The notes: generated by a model not told the origin, from the sequence alone. DNA of 64,000 nucleotides from UBA6115 sp040776985 (GCA_040776985.1 JAXGZL010000001.1:186001-250000); one strand, 5' to 3'. Positions 8,742-17,529 are shown, counted from the first letter of the stretch. A program made the numbers and translations.

Positions 8742-9679
8742 CCGTATTGCTCAATAAATGAAAAGACCTTATCCCAGTAGGCCTGGCCCGCCACCCGGGC
8801 GGCATCGCTGTGGCCGGCGCCCGTCACCACCAACTTGTCCTTGGGGCTGCCGCAAGCCTCAAACAGCGGCGCCATCATGGAAAAGGGCACAAAGCTGTCC
8901 TCCGTCCCGTGGATGAACAGGACGGGCACCCGGGCTTTTTTCAGTTGCTTCTCCGCGTCCGCCTCCTTCAGGGAGTAGCCCGCCTTCATCCGGCATACCC
9001 AGTTGGCGATGGGTATCATGGGAAAGGGCGGCAGGCCGAAGATGCCCTTGAGCTGATAGCTGAACATGTCCCAGGCATTGGTGTAGCCACAGTCCTCAAT
9101 GACCGCGGTGACATTGGGGGGCAGCTCCTCGCCTGAGGCCATCATCACCGTGGCAGCCCCCATGGAAACGCCGTGCAGGACGATGCTGGCCTCCTTTTGC
9201 CAGGAAATCACCTGACGCACCCAGGCGATCAGATCCAGCCGGTCATGCCAGCCCATGCCGATATACCTGCCCTCGCTCTCCCCGTGGCCCCGCAAATCCG
9301 GCAGCAGCACATGATAGCCCCGGTCATAATAAGGCCTGGCCATGTCCATCATGGCAGCGCCCTTGCTGGTATAGCCGTGGCAGAGGATGGCCCATCGGCG
9401 GCCACCCGCCGGGTTTCTGGCCAGGTGGGCGCGCAGGCGCAGGCCGTCAGAGGAGGTGAGGAAGGCCTCCTCATGGGGGATGCCCGCCCACCAGGCCTGG
9501 GACGCTTCATAGGCCTGACGTCGCTCCGCCAGGTGGGGGATTTTGTTGTGCTCAGCCCCAAACACCCTGCCCTTGCCCCGTTTGGGGTTGAGCGCAACAT
9601 GATAAAAATACAGGGCCAGACCCAGGGCCAGCAACAGCAGCAGATCCAGCGACAGGATGATCACAACGAACAGCGGCAT
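8738..9679 (-). CDS. Membrane-anchored alpha/beta hydrolase
   Basis: The protein has 313 residues, with an N-terminal membrane segment (about residues 3-27) followed by an alpha/beta-hydrolase domain. ILCHGYTSKG supplies the oxyanion region; GVSMGAA (170-176) holds the nucleophile Ser172; Asp261 in GTEDSFVP and His290 in GAGHSDA complete the triad. Proteins of this shape are serine aminopeptidase S33-like or BAAT-like hydrolases, often annotated as lysophospholipases or esterases; the substrate cannot be told from sequence. I chose the ATG at 9679 because AAGGGGGGAG precedes it; an ATG at 9700 lacks a site. It diverges from the large secreted-protein gene. Confidence 0.88.
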   Translation of the reverse strand: MPLFVVIILSLDLLLLLALGLALYFYHVALNPKRGKGRVFGAEHNKIPHLAERRQAYEASQAWWAGIPHEEAFLTSSDGLRLRAHLARNPAGGRRWAILCHGYTSKGAAMMDMARPYYDRGYHVLLPDLRGHGESEGRYIGMGWHDRLDLIAWVRQVISWQKEASIVLHGVSMGAATVMMASGEELPPNVTAVIEDCGYTNAWDMFSYQLKGIFGLPPFPMIPIANWVCRMKAGYSLKEADAEKQLKKARVPVLFIHGTEDSFVPFSMMAPLFEACGSPKDKLVVTGAGHSDAARVAGQAYWDKVFSFIEQYG

Positions 9680-9758
9680 GCCCGCTCCCCCCTTCTCCAT
9701 TTATCGTTTTCCGGCGATATTTTATCATGATAACCCCTGTTTTGCCAGTAATCAGGCC

Positions 9759-9787
9759 AACCTACCCAAAGAGGTAGGTTGTTTTTT
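9759..9787 (+). terminator. Intrinsic terminator or attenuator in a divergent intergenic region
   Basis: AACCTACC, a 6-base loop and GGTAGGTT, followed by GTTTTTT, form a complete plus-strand terminator. No plus-strand gene ends here: the gene on the left is divergent. It lies about 100 bp upstream of the large secreted-protein gene, so it could be an attenuator in its leader or end a short transcript. A possible extended -10 (TGGTACACT, near 9797) lies just after it. Confidence 0.65.
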
Positions 9788-9885
9788 CCGTTCTCATTGG
9801 TACACTGGACTTACCTCAGCATGACCATAGCGTCCCAGTCACCCTCTTCTCCCTTGCATACGGTCCTCATGAAAGGAGAATACTC

Positions 9886-10062
9886 ATGAGAAAGCCAAGA
9901 TCTATCGCCTGGCTGCTGGCCATTTTAATGGTGGCGGGAGTTTGCCTGCCCCTTACAGGATCAGCAATACTTCCACCCATCAACGTCGATCCCCCCCCCC
10001 GCTGGCGGCTCGCCCAACGTCTCTGTCCCCCCCACCAAGAAAGGTCTCTTCCTGGCCGTTGA
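9886..10062 (+). pseudogene. Signal-peptide fragment of the large secreted protein (frame ends after C10 tract)
   Basis: The ATG at 9886 follows GAAAGGAG and encodes a textbook signal peptide (MRKPRSIAWLLAILMVAG, cleavage near GSA). The frame then enters a run of ten C residues (9991-10000) and stops at 10060-10062 after 58 codons. Reading with nine C residues instead gives VDPPPAGGSPNVSVPP and continues directly into the next open frame, whose first residues otherwise lack a signal peptide and a ribosome binding site. This is therefore the true start of the large protein, out of frame by +1 in this sequence. Confidence 0.8.
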
Positions 10063-10075
10063 CAAAACCCAGGCC

Positions 10076-12622
10076 GTGGTGGGCGACACCCTCACCTTCA
10101 GGGCCACCTGGAATGGCGGCGGACGGGGCAAATCCATCGTCCTGTGGGTGTTCAACGGCAAGGAGCGGGTGAAGGTGCTCCATGAAGCGCCGGGCAACCG
10201 CTGGGAATACAAGCTGGAGGCCCCCGGCATCTACAAGGGCATGGCCATCGCCCGGGACGCCACCGGGAGCAAGCCGCTGTACAAGGACAGCGCCCTGGTC
10301 ACGGTGACGGTGCCGGTCACCCCACCGCCTGTGACCCCGGCGCCTGTCACTCCTGTGCCTGTCACCCCCGTGCCTCCCACTGCGGTGCCGGTCACCCCGG
10401 AACCTGCCACCCCTGTGCCTCCCACTGCGGTGCCGGTCACCCCGGAGCCTGTCACCCCTGTGCCTCCCACTGCGGTGCCGGTCACCCCGGAACCTGCCAC
10501 CCCCGTACCTCCCACCCCGGAGCCGGAGCTGGAGGAGATAGACATTGGGGAGACGCAGGCCATGGACTTAAAACTCCTGATGTTCATCAAGCCCATTGCG
10601 GATTTCACCATGGTGGAAGGCACCCCCATCACCCCGGTTCCCATTGTGGTGATGGCCAAGCCAGAGGTGGTGGATATCAAGGTGAAGCTGCAGGGCCTGG
10701 ATCCTGTCCTGACCTGGATACGCCACAATTATAATGGCAAGCCCGGCGTTCATGGCCATATCACCAGCAAGGCGGAGCCCGATCTCTACCGACCCGGCCG
10801 CGAAGTCGAGGATGCAGACTACAACAAATCCTGGGTAAATCCAACCCGGGAAACGCTTTTCTGGAATACGGGTGAACTGGAGAAAAACCTTGTCATCACC
10901 ATCACGGCCACAGGGAAAAAGGGAGAGGAATCGGGCCATGTCACCCGCTCCTTCACCATCCGCTATTTAAGGGATGCCAACCGCAACGGCATTGCGGATA
11001 TCTATGAAGGGCTGGCTGACAACGTGCTGCAGCTATCCCAGATCAATGACCGGACGGTGATTGCGTCAGACCCCCTTAAACCCGTTACTTTTTCCGCCAA
11101 GGAAGGCCCTCAGGTGAAGTGGCCAGTCAGCTATGGCCTGCCTGACGCGCCCAATGGGCTGAGAATCACAAACGAAAAAGGGGAGAAATACACCCGCGGG
11201 ATCATCTCGGGCAAGTTCAATATCAACTGGGCTAATCATGAGGTGTCCCGGGATGTGCTGGTGAAGTATTCGGGCAAGGACCAGGAAGGCCACACCGCCC
11301 AGAACGCCTTCATCGCCAAGGTGCTGCCGGATGATGACAAGGACGGCCTCCCGGACCGGGTGCTGTCCATCGAGCCCATCCCCAACCAGACTGTGATCGT
11401 GGGCGGCAAGATGCATGTGCCCATCACCATCCGCAGCAACATGAATGACATTATTCTGATTGAGGTTTTCCGCATTTGGACGGACAAGAGCGAACGTGAG
11501 TGGAAATTCATGATAACAACTCCAGAGGCGGAAAACGCGAGCCTCAAACAGGTTTCAGGCCCTCTTCATGGCCCAAATCCTGAGGACAAACTCCACCACT
11601 TCCTGTACAGCAGCGACAGCTGGTGCAGCAACTACCGAAAGTCGCTGAAAGAGAACGAAGACATACTCAGCTACAACGTAGTGGTCTCAGGCGGCGGGCA
11701 TCGAGTAACGTCATCTTTTTCGGTGCGCTATTTTGACCCGAAAGACAGCGACCCCAAGATCAACTACCAGTTTGTCCCGGTGCCTGATTCAACGTGGCAG
11801 CAGCAGGACAATGTCTTCATCAAGCTGGAGCTGAACAAAATGGAGGATGGCGTCAGCTTCCGCACCGGCGCCCTGCCGCCGGGGCTGTCTTTTGATCCCT
11901 CCAAGCAATTCATCTCCGGCCAGTTTGACGTCCATGACTGGCAGCCCTGGGAAACGGAGCGCCGCTACACCATCACAGCCTATGCCCTTTACAAAGCGGA
12001 TAGAAACAAGAATTATCAGCTTGGGGACAAAGAGATGGTGGCGTTTACTTCCTTCCACGTCACCGTGCAGCGCATGCAGATCCTCCCAGAGGACGCTGAC
12101 AAACCCAAGGCCATCCCGGATCAGACGGTGACTAATCTCGCCCGAATAATCCCGATCCATGTCACCTGCAACAACCCTCTTCACACCCTGCAAATAAGCA
12201 GCATCAAGGGCTTGCCTCCCGGAACCATCAGCTTTGGCCCAGGCAATTTCATTGAGGGCAAGGTGGACATCACCGACTGGGGCGAGAATGAGGCCATGCG
12301 GGAATTCCCCGTCACCGTGGTCACCCATTGCGAGCAGCCCCCCACCCCCCATCCGGAGGGCGTTCCCACTGTCTCCATCGCCAGCACCGATGAAACCCAC
12401 TTCACGATCCGGGTGCTGAGGAAAAGGCCAGAGGGGTGGAGCAGCGGCGACCCGCTTCCCCAGATCATGATCACCTACACCCAGAACGGGCATCAGCAAA
12501 CCCACGAAGGAGAGCCCATCAAGCCCATCGTCATCAATACCTGGATGAAAGGTGACTCCCCCCCAAGTACCTCTTCAGTGGCCTGCCGGAAGGCATCAGC
12601 CAGGGGCCGGATAACACCCTGA
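10076..12622 (+). CDS. Large extracellular Ig-like protein, main segment (frameshifted at both ends)
   Basis: The open frame has 848 residues; in-frame sense codons extend back to the C10 tract, so the listed GTG start is nominal. An Ig-like start (GDTLTFRATWNGGG) is followed by a Pro/Thr-rich spacer with three near-identical 15-residue repeats (about residues 97-148), then by several beta-rich repeats of the putative-Ig/cadherin-like kind. Repeat borders carry phrases such as IPNQTVIVGG and IPDQTVTN, and Asp-rich calcium-type loops (RDANRNGIADIYEG, DDDKDGLPDR). The frame is lost at a C7 tract (12558-12564), after which the last 20 residues are nonsense. It probably serves as a cell-surface stalk or adhesin. 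Confidence 0.75.
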   Translation: MVGDTLTFRATWNGGGRGKSIVLWVFNGKERVKVLHEAPGNRWEYKLEAPGIYKGMAIARDATGSKPLYKDSALVTVTVPVTPPPVTPAPVTPVPVTPVPPTAVPVTPEPATPVPPTAVPVTPEPVTPVPPTAVPVTPEPATPVPPTPEPELEEIDIGETQAMDLKLLMFIKPIADFTMVEGTPITPVPIVVMAKPEVVDIKVKLQGLDPVLTWIRHNYNGKPGVHGHITSKAEPDLYRPGREVEDADYNKSWVNPTRETLFWNTGELEKNLVITITATGKKGEESGHVTRSFTIRYLRDANRNGIADIYEGLADNVLQLSQINDRTVIASDPLKPVTFSAKEGPQVKWPVSYGLPDAPNGLRITNEKGEKYTRGIISGKFNINWANHEVSRDVLVKYSGKDQEGHTAQNAFIAKVLPDDDKDGLPDRVLSIEPIPNQTVIVGGKMHVPITIRSNMNDIILIEVFRIWTDKSEREWKFMITTPEAENASLKQVSGPLHGPNPEDKLHHFLYSSDSWCSNYRKSLKENEDILSYNVVVSGGGHRVTSSFSVRYFDPKDSDPKINYQFVPVPDSTWQQQDNVFIKLELNKMEDGVSFRTGALPPGLSFDPSKQFISGQFDVHDWQPWETERRYTITAYALYKADRNKNYQLGDKEMVAFTSFHVTVQRMQILPEDADKPKAIPDQTVTNLARIIPIHVTCNNPLHTLQISSIKGLPPGTISFGPGNFIEGKVDITDWGENEAMREFPVTVVTHCEQPPTPHPEGVPTVSIASTDETHFTIRVLRKRPEGWSSGDPLPQIMITYTQNGHQQTHEGEPIKPIVINTWMKGDSPPSTSSVACRKASARGRITP
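10365..10515 (+). repeat. 45-bp tandem repeat coding for a Pro/Thr spacer
   Basis: About three and a half copies of a 45-bp unit encode PVPPTAVPVTPEP(A/V)T. Copies differ by only a few bases, so the array could change copy number by slippage or recombination and alter spacer length. Confidence 0.85.
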
Positions 12623-12663
12623 CGGGCACCCCCATCATCGGGGACTGGGCAAGCGGCGAAACC

Positions 12664-13788
12664 ATGCGCGCCATTGAGATGTCCGTGCGGGTCGAGAACC
12701 CCGCCGGGGACTCAGACAGCGACAGGCTGATCATTGACGTCTACCGGAATGAAGCGGAAATCCCGCCCACGGTGGACGAGCCGCCCATCCCGGATCCAGG
12801 TGAGGAAAAAACAACGCCCGACCTGCCAGAGGATGTGCCGGAGGATGTCCCGGTGGATGTGCCGGTGGACATTCCCGAAGATGCACCGAAAGGCGAAATA
12901 CCCATCCCGCCTCCTCCGCCTCCCCCGCCTCCGCCGGAGCCACCAAAGCGCCTGGTCATAAAGGAAGGGCTGAGTATCGCCATCCTCCACTCAGAGGAGA
13001 CGGGCGAGCAGCAAAGCCTCCTCCAGGGCGCCCTGGGCGGCCTGATTCAGGCCGGCTATGAAATCGACAAGCACCTCTCCTTGGATTACTTCCAGCTGTG
13101 GGATGCGCAGTTTGACCCGGAGCTGCTGACCCAAAAGACCTATGCCCTGGCCATCACCCTTGGCCAGCAGGCCCTTGCCACCGCCCAGGAGAAACTGGTT
13201 GCCGGCATCCCGCTGGTGGTTCTGGGGGTGGAGAATCCCGTGCTGACCCGCCCCGCCACCGGGGTGAGCCCCGATGTCTCCGCCAATGAACTGCTGGATC
13301 ACATTCTGGGCATCCAGCCAGAGGCCAAGGCCATTGGCTACCTCTACACCGACAAAGCCGGGCCATTGGAAGCCCTGACCCCCCTGGCGAATGAACTGGG
13401 CCTCAGCGTGCAGTCAGCCGCCGCCCCGGATGCTGCCCAGTATGCCCAGGAAGGCCTGAAGCTGCTGGAAGGCGCGGACCTGCTGGTCCTGGCCCAGACG
13501 CCAGCCCAGGAGGAAGCGCTGAAGCCGCTGATGGAAGGCGCCGGGAAACCGCTTTATGTCACCCAACCCGATCTCATCTACCAGGGCGCCACCGTTTCCT
13601 TGTACGCGGAAGCCTATGACATGGGCCTGCAGGGCGGCTGGCTGGCTGCCCGTATCCTGAGCGGCGAAGATGTCAACACCCTGCCCTTTGAGGCGGCGCG
13701 AAACATCAAAATCAGCTACAACCCGCAGGCGATGGTGAACCTGGGACTTTTCCCGCCCTTTGGCGCTTTGCCCCTCTTCCCCAACTAA
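12664..13788 (+). CDS. C-terminal part of the large secreted protein: periplasmic-binding (ABC_sub_bind) domain
   Basis: The frame opens at 12565 (KYLFSGLPEGI), straight after the C7 tract, and continues the Ig-like repeats. The Met at 12664 has no ribosome binding site, so it is not a real start. A highly acidic Pro/Val spacer and a run of ten prolines (about residues 83-92) lead into a 280-residue domain beginning LSIAILHSEE. GYEIDKHLSLDYF, VLGVENPV, AIGYLYTDK and ISYNPQAMVNLGL match the TrpX-type ABC_sub_bind family. With eight C residues at the tract (DSPPKYLF) the frame joins the preceding segment, giving one protein of about 1,300 residues. A binding domain at the end of an Ig-like stalk is unusual. 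Confidence 0.75.
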   Translation: MRAIEMSVRVENPAGDSDSDRLIIDVYRNEAEIPPTVDEPPIPDPGEEKTTPDLPEDVPEDVPVDVPVDIPEDAPKGEIPIPPPPPPPPPPEPPKRLVIKEGLSIAILHSEETGEQQSLLQGALGGLIQAGYEIDKHLSLDYFQLWDAQFDPELLTQKTYALAITLGQQALATAQEKLVAGIPLVVLGVENPVLTRPATGVSPDVSANELLDHILGIQPEAKAIGYLYTDKAGPLEALTPLANELGLSVQSAAAPDAAQYAQEGLKLLEGADLLVLAQTPAQEEALKPLMEGAGKPLYVTQPDLIYQGATVSLYAEAYDMGLQGGWLAARILSGEDVNTLPFEAARNIKISYNPQAMVNLGLFPPFGALPLFPN

Positions 13789-13803
13789 CCCAACCCGCTT
13801 CCT

Positions 13804-13833
13804 GGGGCCGCCGCAAATCGCGGCGGCCCCTTT
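13804..13833 (+). terminator. Terminator after the large secreted-protein gene
   Basis: GGGGCCGCCGC, a 5-base loop and GCGGCGGCCCC form an 11-bp perfect stem followed by TTT, 16 bp after the stop codon. Confidence 0.75.
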
Positions 13834-13838
13834 CCCGT

Positions 13839-13868
13839 TTGCGCAGCCTCCCGCCCCTCTGCTATACT
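13839..13868 (+). promoter_or_regulatory. Promoter of the zinc-ribbon membrane protein
   Basis: TTGCGC (13839-13844), an 18-bp spacer and TATACT (13863-13868), 31 bp before the start at 13900. Confidence 0.6.
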
Positions 13869-13899
13869 ATGTGGGTATTAAGCTGAAGAAGGACGGAAC

Positions 13900-14553
13900 A
13901 TGCTGGTCTATTACTGCCCCAAATGCCAACGGCAAAACCATGCCCCCCAGTGCCTCCAGTGCGGGCGCACGCTGGGCAACCCCTCCGTGCGCTATGTCTG
14001 GGAGGACAGCCGGCTGGCCCTGGCGGACACCCACCGGATCGGCTTTTTGCTGCGCATGTCAGCCGTGGTGTCCATGGCGGTGGTTTTTGTGATGATGATC
14101 ATTGACTACATCATGGACGGGCTGGACGCCTTCAGCCGCTTCTTCCTCTCCACCGGCATCCCGGCGGCCGCCCTGGCCCTGGGGCTGGGCTTTTTCCTGC
14201 TGGGGCTTCTGGTGTTGATTTTTCAGGGCAGGGAGAGCGTCCAATACATGATGGACCCCAAGGGGGTGCTGAAGCGCACCTGGATCACGCCCACCCGGCT
14301 GAACTGCTGGAGCCGGCTGATCCGCTATGACAAAGGCGCCTTCCAGCGAAACAGCGAGGGGCTGCCCTTTCTGCTGGCCCATGAGGAATACCTGGTCTGG
14401 CAGGACACCGCCCGCTACAAGCTCTCCCCCCGGGCGGGCCGCATCACCCTCTACCGTCCCTATGCCTTTGTGTTTATGGTGCTCTACCTGCCCCGCGCCG
14501 AGTACGACGGCGCCGCCGAAATGGTGGGGGCGAAGCTGAAGAACAAGCGCTGA
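13900..14553 (+). CDS. Zinc-ribbon membrane protein, function unknown
   Basis: The 217-residue protein starts with a zinc ribbon (CPKCQ at 6-10 and CLQCG at 18-22), then has two membrane segments (about residues 51-72 and 84-108). A soluble C-terminal domain of about 100 residues follows, which I do not recognise. Zinc-ribbon plus two-TM proteins are common in Clostridia and are usually uncharacterised. The ribosome binding site is GAAGGACGG. The gene has its own promoter and converges on a DUF401 permease, with stop codons adjacent. No catalytic motif is visible. Confidence 0.75.
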   Translation: MLVYYCPKCQRQNHAPQCLQCGRTLGNPSVRYVWEDSRLALADTHRIGFLLRMSAVVSMAVVFVMMIIDYIMDGLDAFSRFFLSTGIPAAALALGLGFFLLGLLVLIFQGRESVQYMMDPKGVLKRTWITPTRLNCWSRLIRYDKGAFQRNSEGLPFLLAHEEYLVWQDTARYKLSPRAGRITLYRPYAFVFMVLYLPRAEYDGAAEMVGAKLKNKR

Positions 14554-15786
14554 TCACAGCCATTTGAGCAGATAATAGTATCCAACAATAAACACCGCAA
14601 AAGCGCCAAGCACCGGCAGGGTTTTTCTGACCAGCGCCATAAGGCTCGACTGATAGTGCTCCGCCACCACCGTCAGGCAGATATGGGTGGGGGATATCTG
14701 GGCCGCCATATAGCCTGCGCTCATCAGCAGCACCAGCAGGGGCAGCCCGGCTGTGCCGGTGAAGGCCAGGGGGATGACAATGGCCACCATGGCCCGGAAG
14801 CCCGCGATCAGGCTGCCCAGGAACATCATCAGCGCATAGATCGTTACCGATGGAATGGGCAGGCTGGCAAGCTGCGCCGGCAGGCGCAAAAGCACGCCGG
14901 ACGCGCCCAGCACCTCCTTGAACACCATGATGGCCAGGGTGCTGATGATCAGCTTCCCTTCAAAGGCAGAGCGGAACAGGGGTTTAATCTCCTGCCAGCT
15001 GAAGCGGTCCACCAGGACATTGAGAAGAATCACCGCCAGCACCACCAGGTAGATGGGCAGGGGCAGTGTCAGAATCAGGATCACTGTCAGCAGGATGCCC
15101 CAAAGGCTGCGCAGCAGCGCCAGCAGGGCCTGGCGGCGGCTCAGTGAATGCCCCGCCTCCCCCTCATGGGTTCTGGGTATCTTCCGCACATAAAACAGGT
15201 AGCCCAGCAAAAACTGCATGAACACCACCGGCAGCATCCCCAGCAGAAAGGAAAGCGGCTGGATGTCAGCCAGCTTGAGCGCCAGCAGGATGGTGGCATA
15301 GGTGGGCAAAAAGGCTTCGGAAATGTGCCGGTAATAGCTGGACACAAACATCCGCTCGTCCCTGTCAAGGGCCTCCCCCGCCGCCCGGTCCACAATGGGG
15401 GCCGCGATCAGCACCGCCCCCACCGAGGGCATCATCCCTACCACAAAGGGGGTGAGCATGGCGTTGATGCGCCGGCTGCCAAACAGCGCCGTGATGGCCT
15501 CCTCCGCCTGGATCAGGCGGCTGCGCTTTTCAAGCATCCTTTGCAGGAAAGTGATAAAGTAAAAGGACAGCACCACCTGCAGGGTGTCCTCCCCTAGGAT
15601 GCCCCTGTGCAGCACACCGCCCAGGTGAGAAAAGGGCACATCATAGACCAGGAAAGCCGCCACCGAGGCCAGCAGCAAGGAGAGGTGCAGCGGTTTTTTC
15701 AGCCACACCCCGATCACGATCAGCACAAAGATCAAAACCAGTCCCAGCGCGTCCAATGCCCCACCCCCCCTTTTTCTTTCACCCAT
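14554..15786 (-). CDS. DUF401-family membrane permease
   Basis: This 410-residue, strongly hydrophobic protein has about ten membrane helices. PFVVGMMPSVGAVLIAAPIVD and YRHISEAFLPTYATILLA are characteristic of DUF401 proteins (ion-transporter-like fold related to CitM/GntP permeases); a second half-repeat ends in SAGYMAAQISPTHICL. The transported substrate is unknown for the family. The listed start is the ATG at 15786; a TTG at 15756 (LDALGLVLI), after a G-rich site, may be the true start because the intervening residues are polar and low in complexity. It diverges from the response-regulator gene. Confidence 0.8.
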   Translation of the reverse strand: MGERKRGGGALDALGLVLIFVLIVIGVWLKKPLHLSLLLASVAAFLVYDVPFSHLGGVLHRGILGEDTLQVVLSFYFITFLQRMLEKRSRLIQAEEAITALFGSRRINAMLTPFVVGMMPSVGAVLIAAPIVDRAAGEALDRDERMFVSSYYRHISEAFLPTYATILLALKLADIQPLSFLLGMLPVVFMQFLLGYLFYVRKIPRTHEGEAGHSLSRRQALLALLRSLWGILLTVILILTLPLPIYLVVLAVILLNVLVDRFSWQEIKPLFRSAFEGKLIISTLAIMVFKEVLGASGVLLRLPAQLASLPIPSVTIYALMMFLGSLIAGFRAMVAIVIPLAFTGTAGLPLLVLLMSAGYMAAQISPTHICLTVVAEHYQSSLMALVRKTLPVLGAFAVFIVGYYYLLKWL

Positions 15787-15850
15787 TGTACAGGGGCTGC
15801 CCGCTCCCTATCAAGCCTGTGATATACTCTACCCGAAAGGGAGGTGGCGC

Positions 15851-16522
15851 ATGTACCGGGTGCTGATTGTGGAGGATGACCCCGTCATCCTGGGCGCGGT
15901 GCGGGACTATCTGCAGGGCTGGGGCTATGAGGTCCGGGCGGTGGAGGACTTTTCCGATGTGCTGGGCGCCTTCACCGGGTTTGACCCCCAGCTGGTGCTG
16001 CTGGACCTGAAGCTGCCCCAGTTTGGCGGCTTCCACTGGTGCCGGGAGATCCGCCGCCTGTCTACGGTGCCCATTCTTTTCCTCACCTCAGCCGGGGACA
16101 ACATGACCATCGTCACCGCCATGAACATGGGGGCGGACGACCTGTTGGCCAAGCCCTTTGACCTGGGCGTCCTGGGCGCCAAGGTGGAGGCGCTGCTGCG
16201 CCGGGCCTATGGCTTTGCGGCGGCTGCCCCCTTTGCGGAGCACAAGGGGCTGATCCACAACCCCGCCGACGCCACCGCGCTGTTTGAGGGGCAATCGGTG
16301 CAGTTGACCCGCAACGAAAACCGCATCCTGCAGGTGCTGATGGAGCACCGGGGCAAGATCGTCTCCCGGGATTTGCTGATGACCAGGCTTTGGGAAACGG
16401 AGGAATTTGTGGACGAAAACACCCTGACGGTGAATGTGGGCCGCCTGCGCCGGAAGCTGGAGGAGCTGGGGGCCACGGACTTTATCCAGACCCGCAAGGG
16501 CATGGGGTATATCCTGGAATGA
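15851..16522 (+). CDS. OmpR-family response regulator of a Bce-type module
   Basis: The 223-residue regulator has a receiver domain (acidic pocket EDD 8-10, phospho-acceptor Asp52, Thr79/Ser80, Lys101) and a C-terminal winged helix (RNENRILQVLMEHRGKIVSRDLLMTRLW, ending RKGMGYIL). It is followed with a 4-bp overlap by a short sensor kinase, then by an FtsX-type ABC transporter. That is the BceRS-BceAB arrangement known for cell-envelope antibiotics such as bacitracin and lantibiotics. It probably activates the bceAB promoter between 17530 and 17640. The start follows AAAGGGAGG. Confidence 0.92.
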   Translation: MYRVLIVEDDPVILGAVRDYLQGWGYEVRAVEDFSDVLGAFTGFDPQLVLLDLKLPQFGGFHWCREIRRLSTVPILFLTSAGDNMTIVTAMNMGADDLLAKPFDLGVLGAKVEALLRRAYGFAAAAPFAEHKGLIHNPADATALFEGQSVQLTRNENRILQVLMEHRGKIVSRDLLMTRLWETEEFVDENTLTVNVGRLRRKLEELGATDFIQTRKGMGYILE

Positions 16523-17529
16523 AGGGAAGACGGTCAAGGGCCCTGACGGCCTATCTGCGCAGCCGCCTGGCGGTGATATTGGTGCTGGTTCTCTGCACCC
16601 TGCTGTTTGTGCTGGTGCTGTCCCTCTACCACGTGGAGACAGAGCCCGCGGTCTATGCCGGGGCCCTGTGCCTGCTGGGCCTTGGGGTGCTGTTGATCAT
16701 TGATCTGACCCGCTTTTTGAACAAGCGCAAAACCCTGCTGATGATTGAGGAGGGGCTGCCGGAAACCCTGCGTCATCTCCCCTCCCCCACCGGCAGCCTG
16801 GAGGAGGACTATCAGGCCCTGCTGCGGGACATGGCCAGGCTGTACGCCGACAGGATCAGCCTGGACGACCAGCGCTATCAGCAGATGGCCCAGTACTACA
16901 CCCTGTGGAGCCATCAGATCAAAACCCCGCTGGCAGCCATGCGCCTGCTGCTGTCAAAGACGGATTCGCAGGAGGGGCGGGCGCTGCAGAGCGAGCTGAT
17001 GAAAACCGAGCACTATGTGGCCATGGCGCTCAACTATATGAAGCTGGACGGCCCGGGAAGCGACTTTCACTTCGCCCCTGCCCCGCTTAAGGCGCTGGCA
17101 AACGAGGCGGCCCGCCGCTATGCCGGCCAGTTTGTGGGCAAGCGCCTGTCCCTCTCCCTCCAGGTGCCGGAGGACGTGGTGGTCACCACCGACCGGAAGT
17201 GGCTGGTGTTTGTGCTGGAGCAGCTGTTGAGCAACGCCGTCAAATACACCCGGGAGGGCGGGGTGGTGATCCGCTGGGATCAGGACAGCCGCAGCCTTGC
17301 CGTCCAGGACAGCGGCATCGGCATTGACCCTGCCGATCTGCCCCGGGTGTTTGAGCAGGGCTTCACCGGCTATACCGGCCGGGTGGAGCAGCAGGCCACC
17401 GGCATCGGCCTATTCCTCTGCCAGGAGATCTGCCGCCGCCTGGGGCACGGCATCCGCCTTCAGTCCGTCCAGGGGGAGGGCAGCAAGGCCATCCTCAGTT
17501 TTCCGGACCAGCATCTGCCCATCGAATAG
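16519..17529 (+). CDS. BceS-like intramembrane-sensing histidine kinase
   Basis: The 336-residue kinase has two membrane segments (about residues 15-37 and 43-62) joined by only a few residues, so it has no extracellular sensor domain. This is the mark of BceS-type kinases, which read the state of the partner ABC transporter. His132 in LWSHQIKTPLAAM is the phosphorylation site; the ATPase domain has EQLLSNAVKYT (N box), DSGIGI and QQATGIGLFL (G boxes). The ATG at 16519 overlaps the regulator stop (ATGA); a longer upstream frame is a shadow of the regulator gene. Confidence 0.93.
   Translation: MKGRRSRALTAYLRSRLAVILVLVLCTLLFVLVLSLYHVETEPAVYAGALCLLGLGVLLIIDLTRFLNKRKTLLMIEEGLPETLRHLPSPTGSLEEDYQALLRDMARLYADRISLDDQRYQQMAQYYTLWSHQIKTPLAAMRLLLSKTDSQEGRALQSELMKTEHYVAMALNYMKLDGPGSDFHFAPAPLKALANEAARRYAGQFVGKRLSLSLQVPEDVVVTTDRKWLVFVLEQLLSNAVKYTREGGVVIRWDQDSRSLAVQDSGIGIDPADLPRVFEQGFTGYTGRVEQQATGIGLFLCQEICRRLGHGIRLQSVQGEGSKAILSFPDQHLPIE

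Noticed and set aside
10365..10515. CRISPR-like array
   Set aside because: The repeats are contiguous, without spacers, and code for a Pro/Thr linker in frame.
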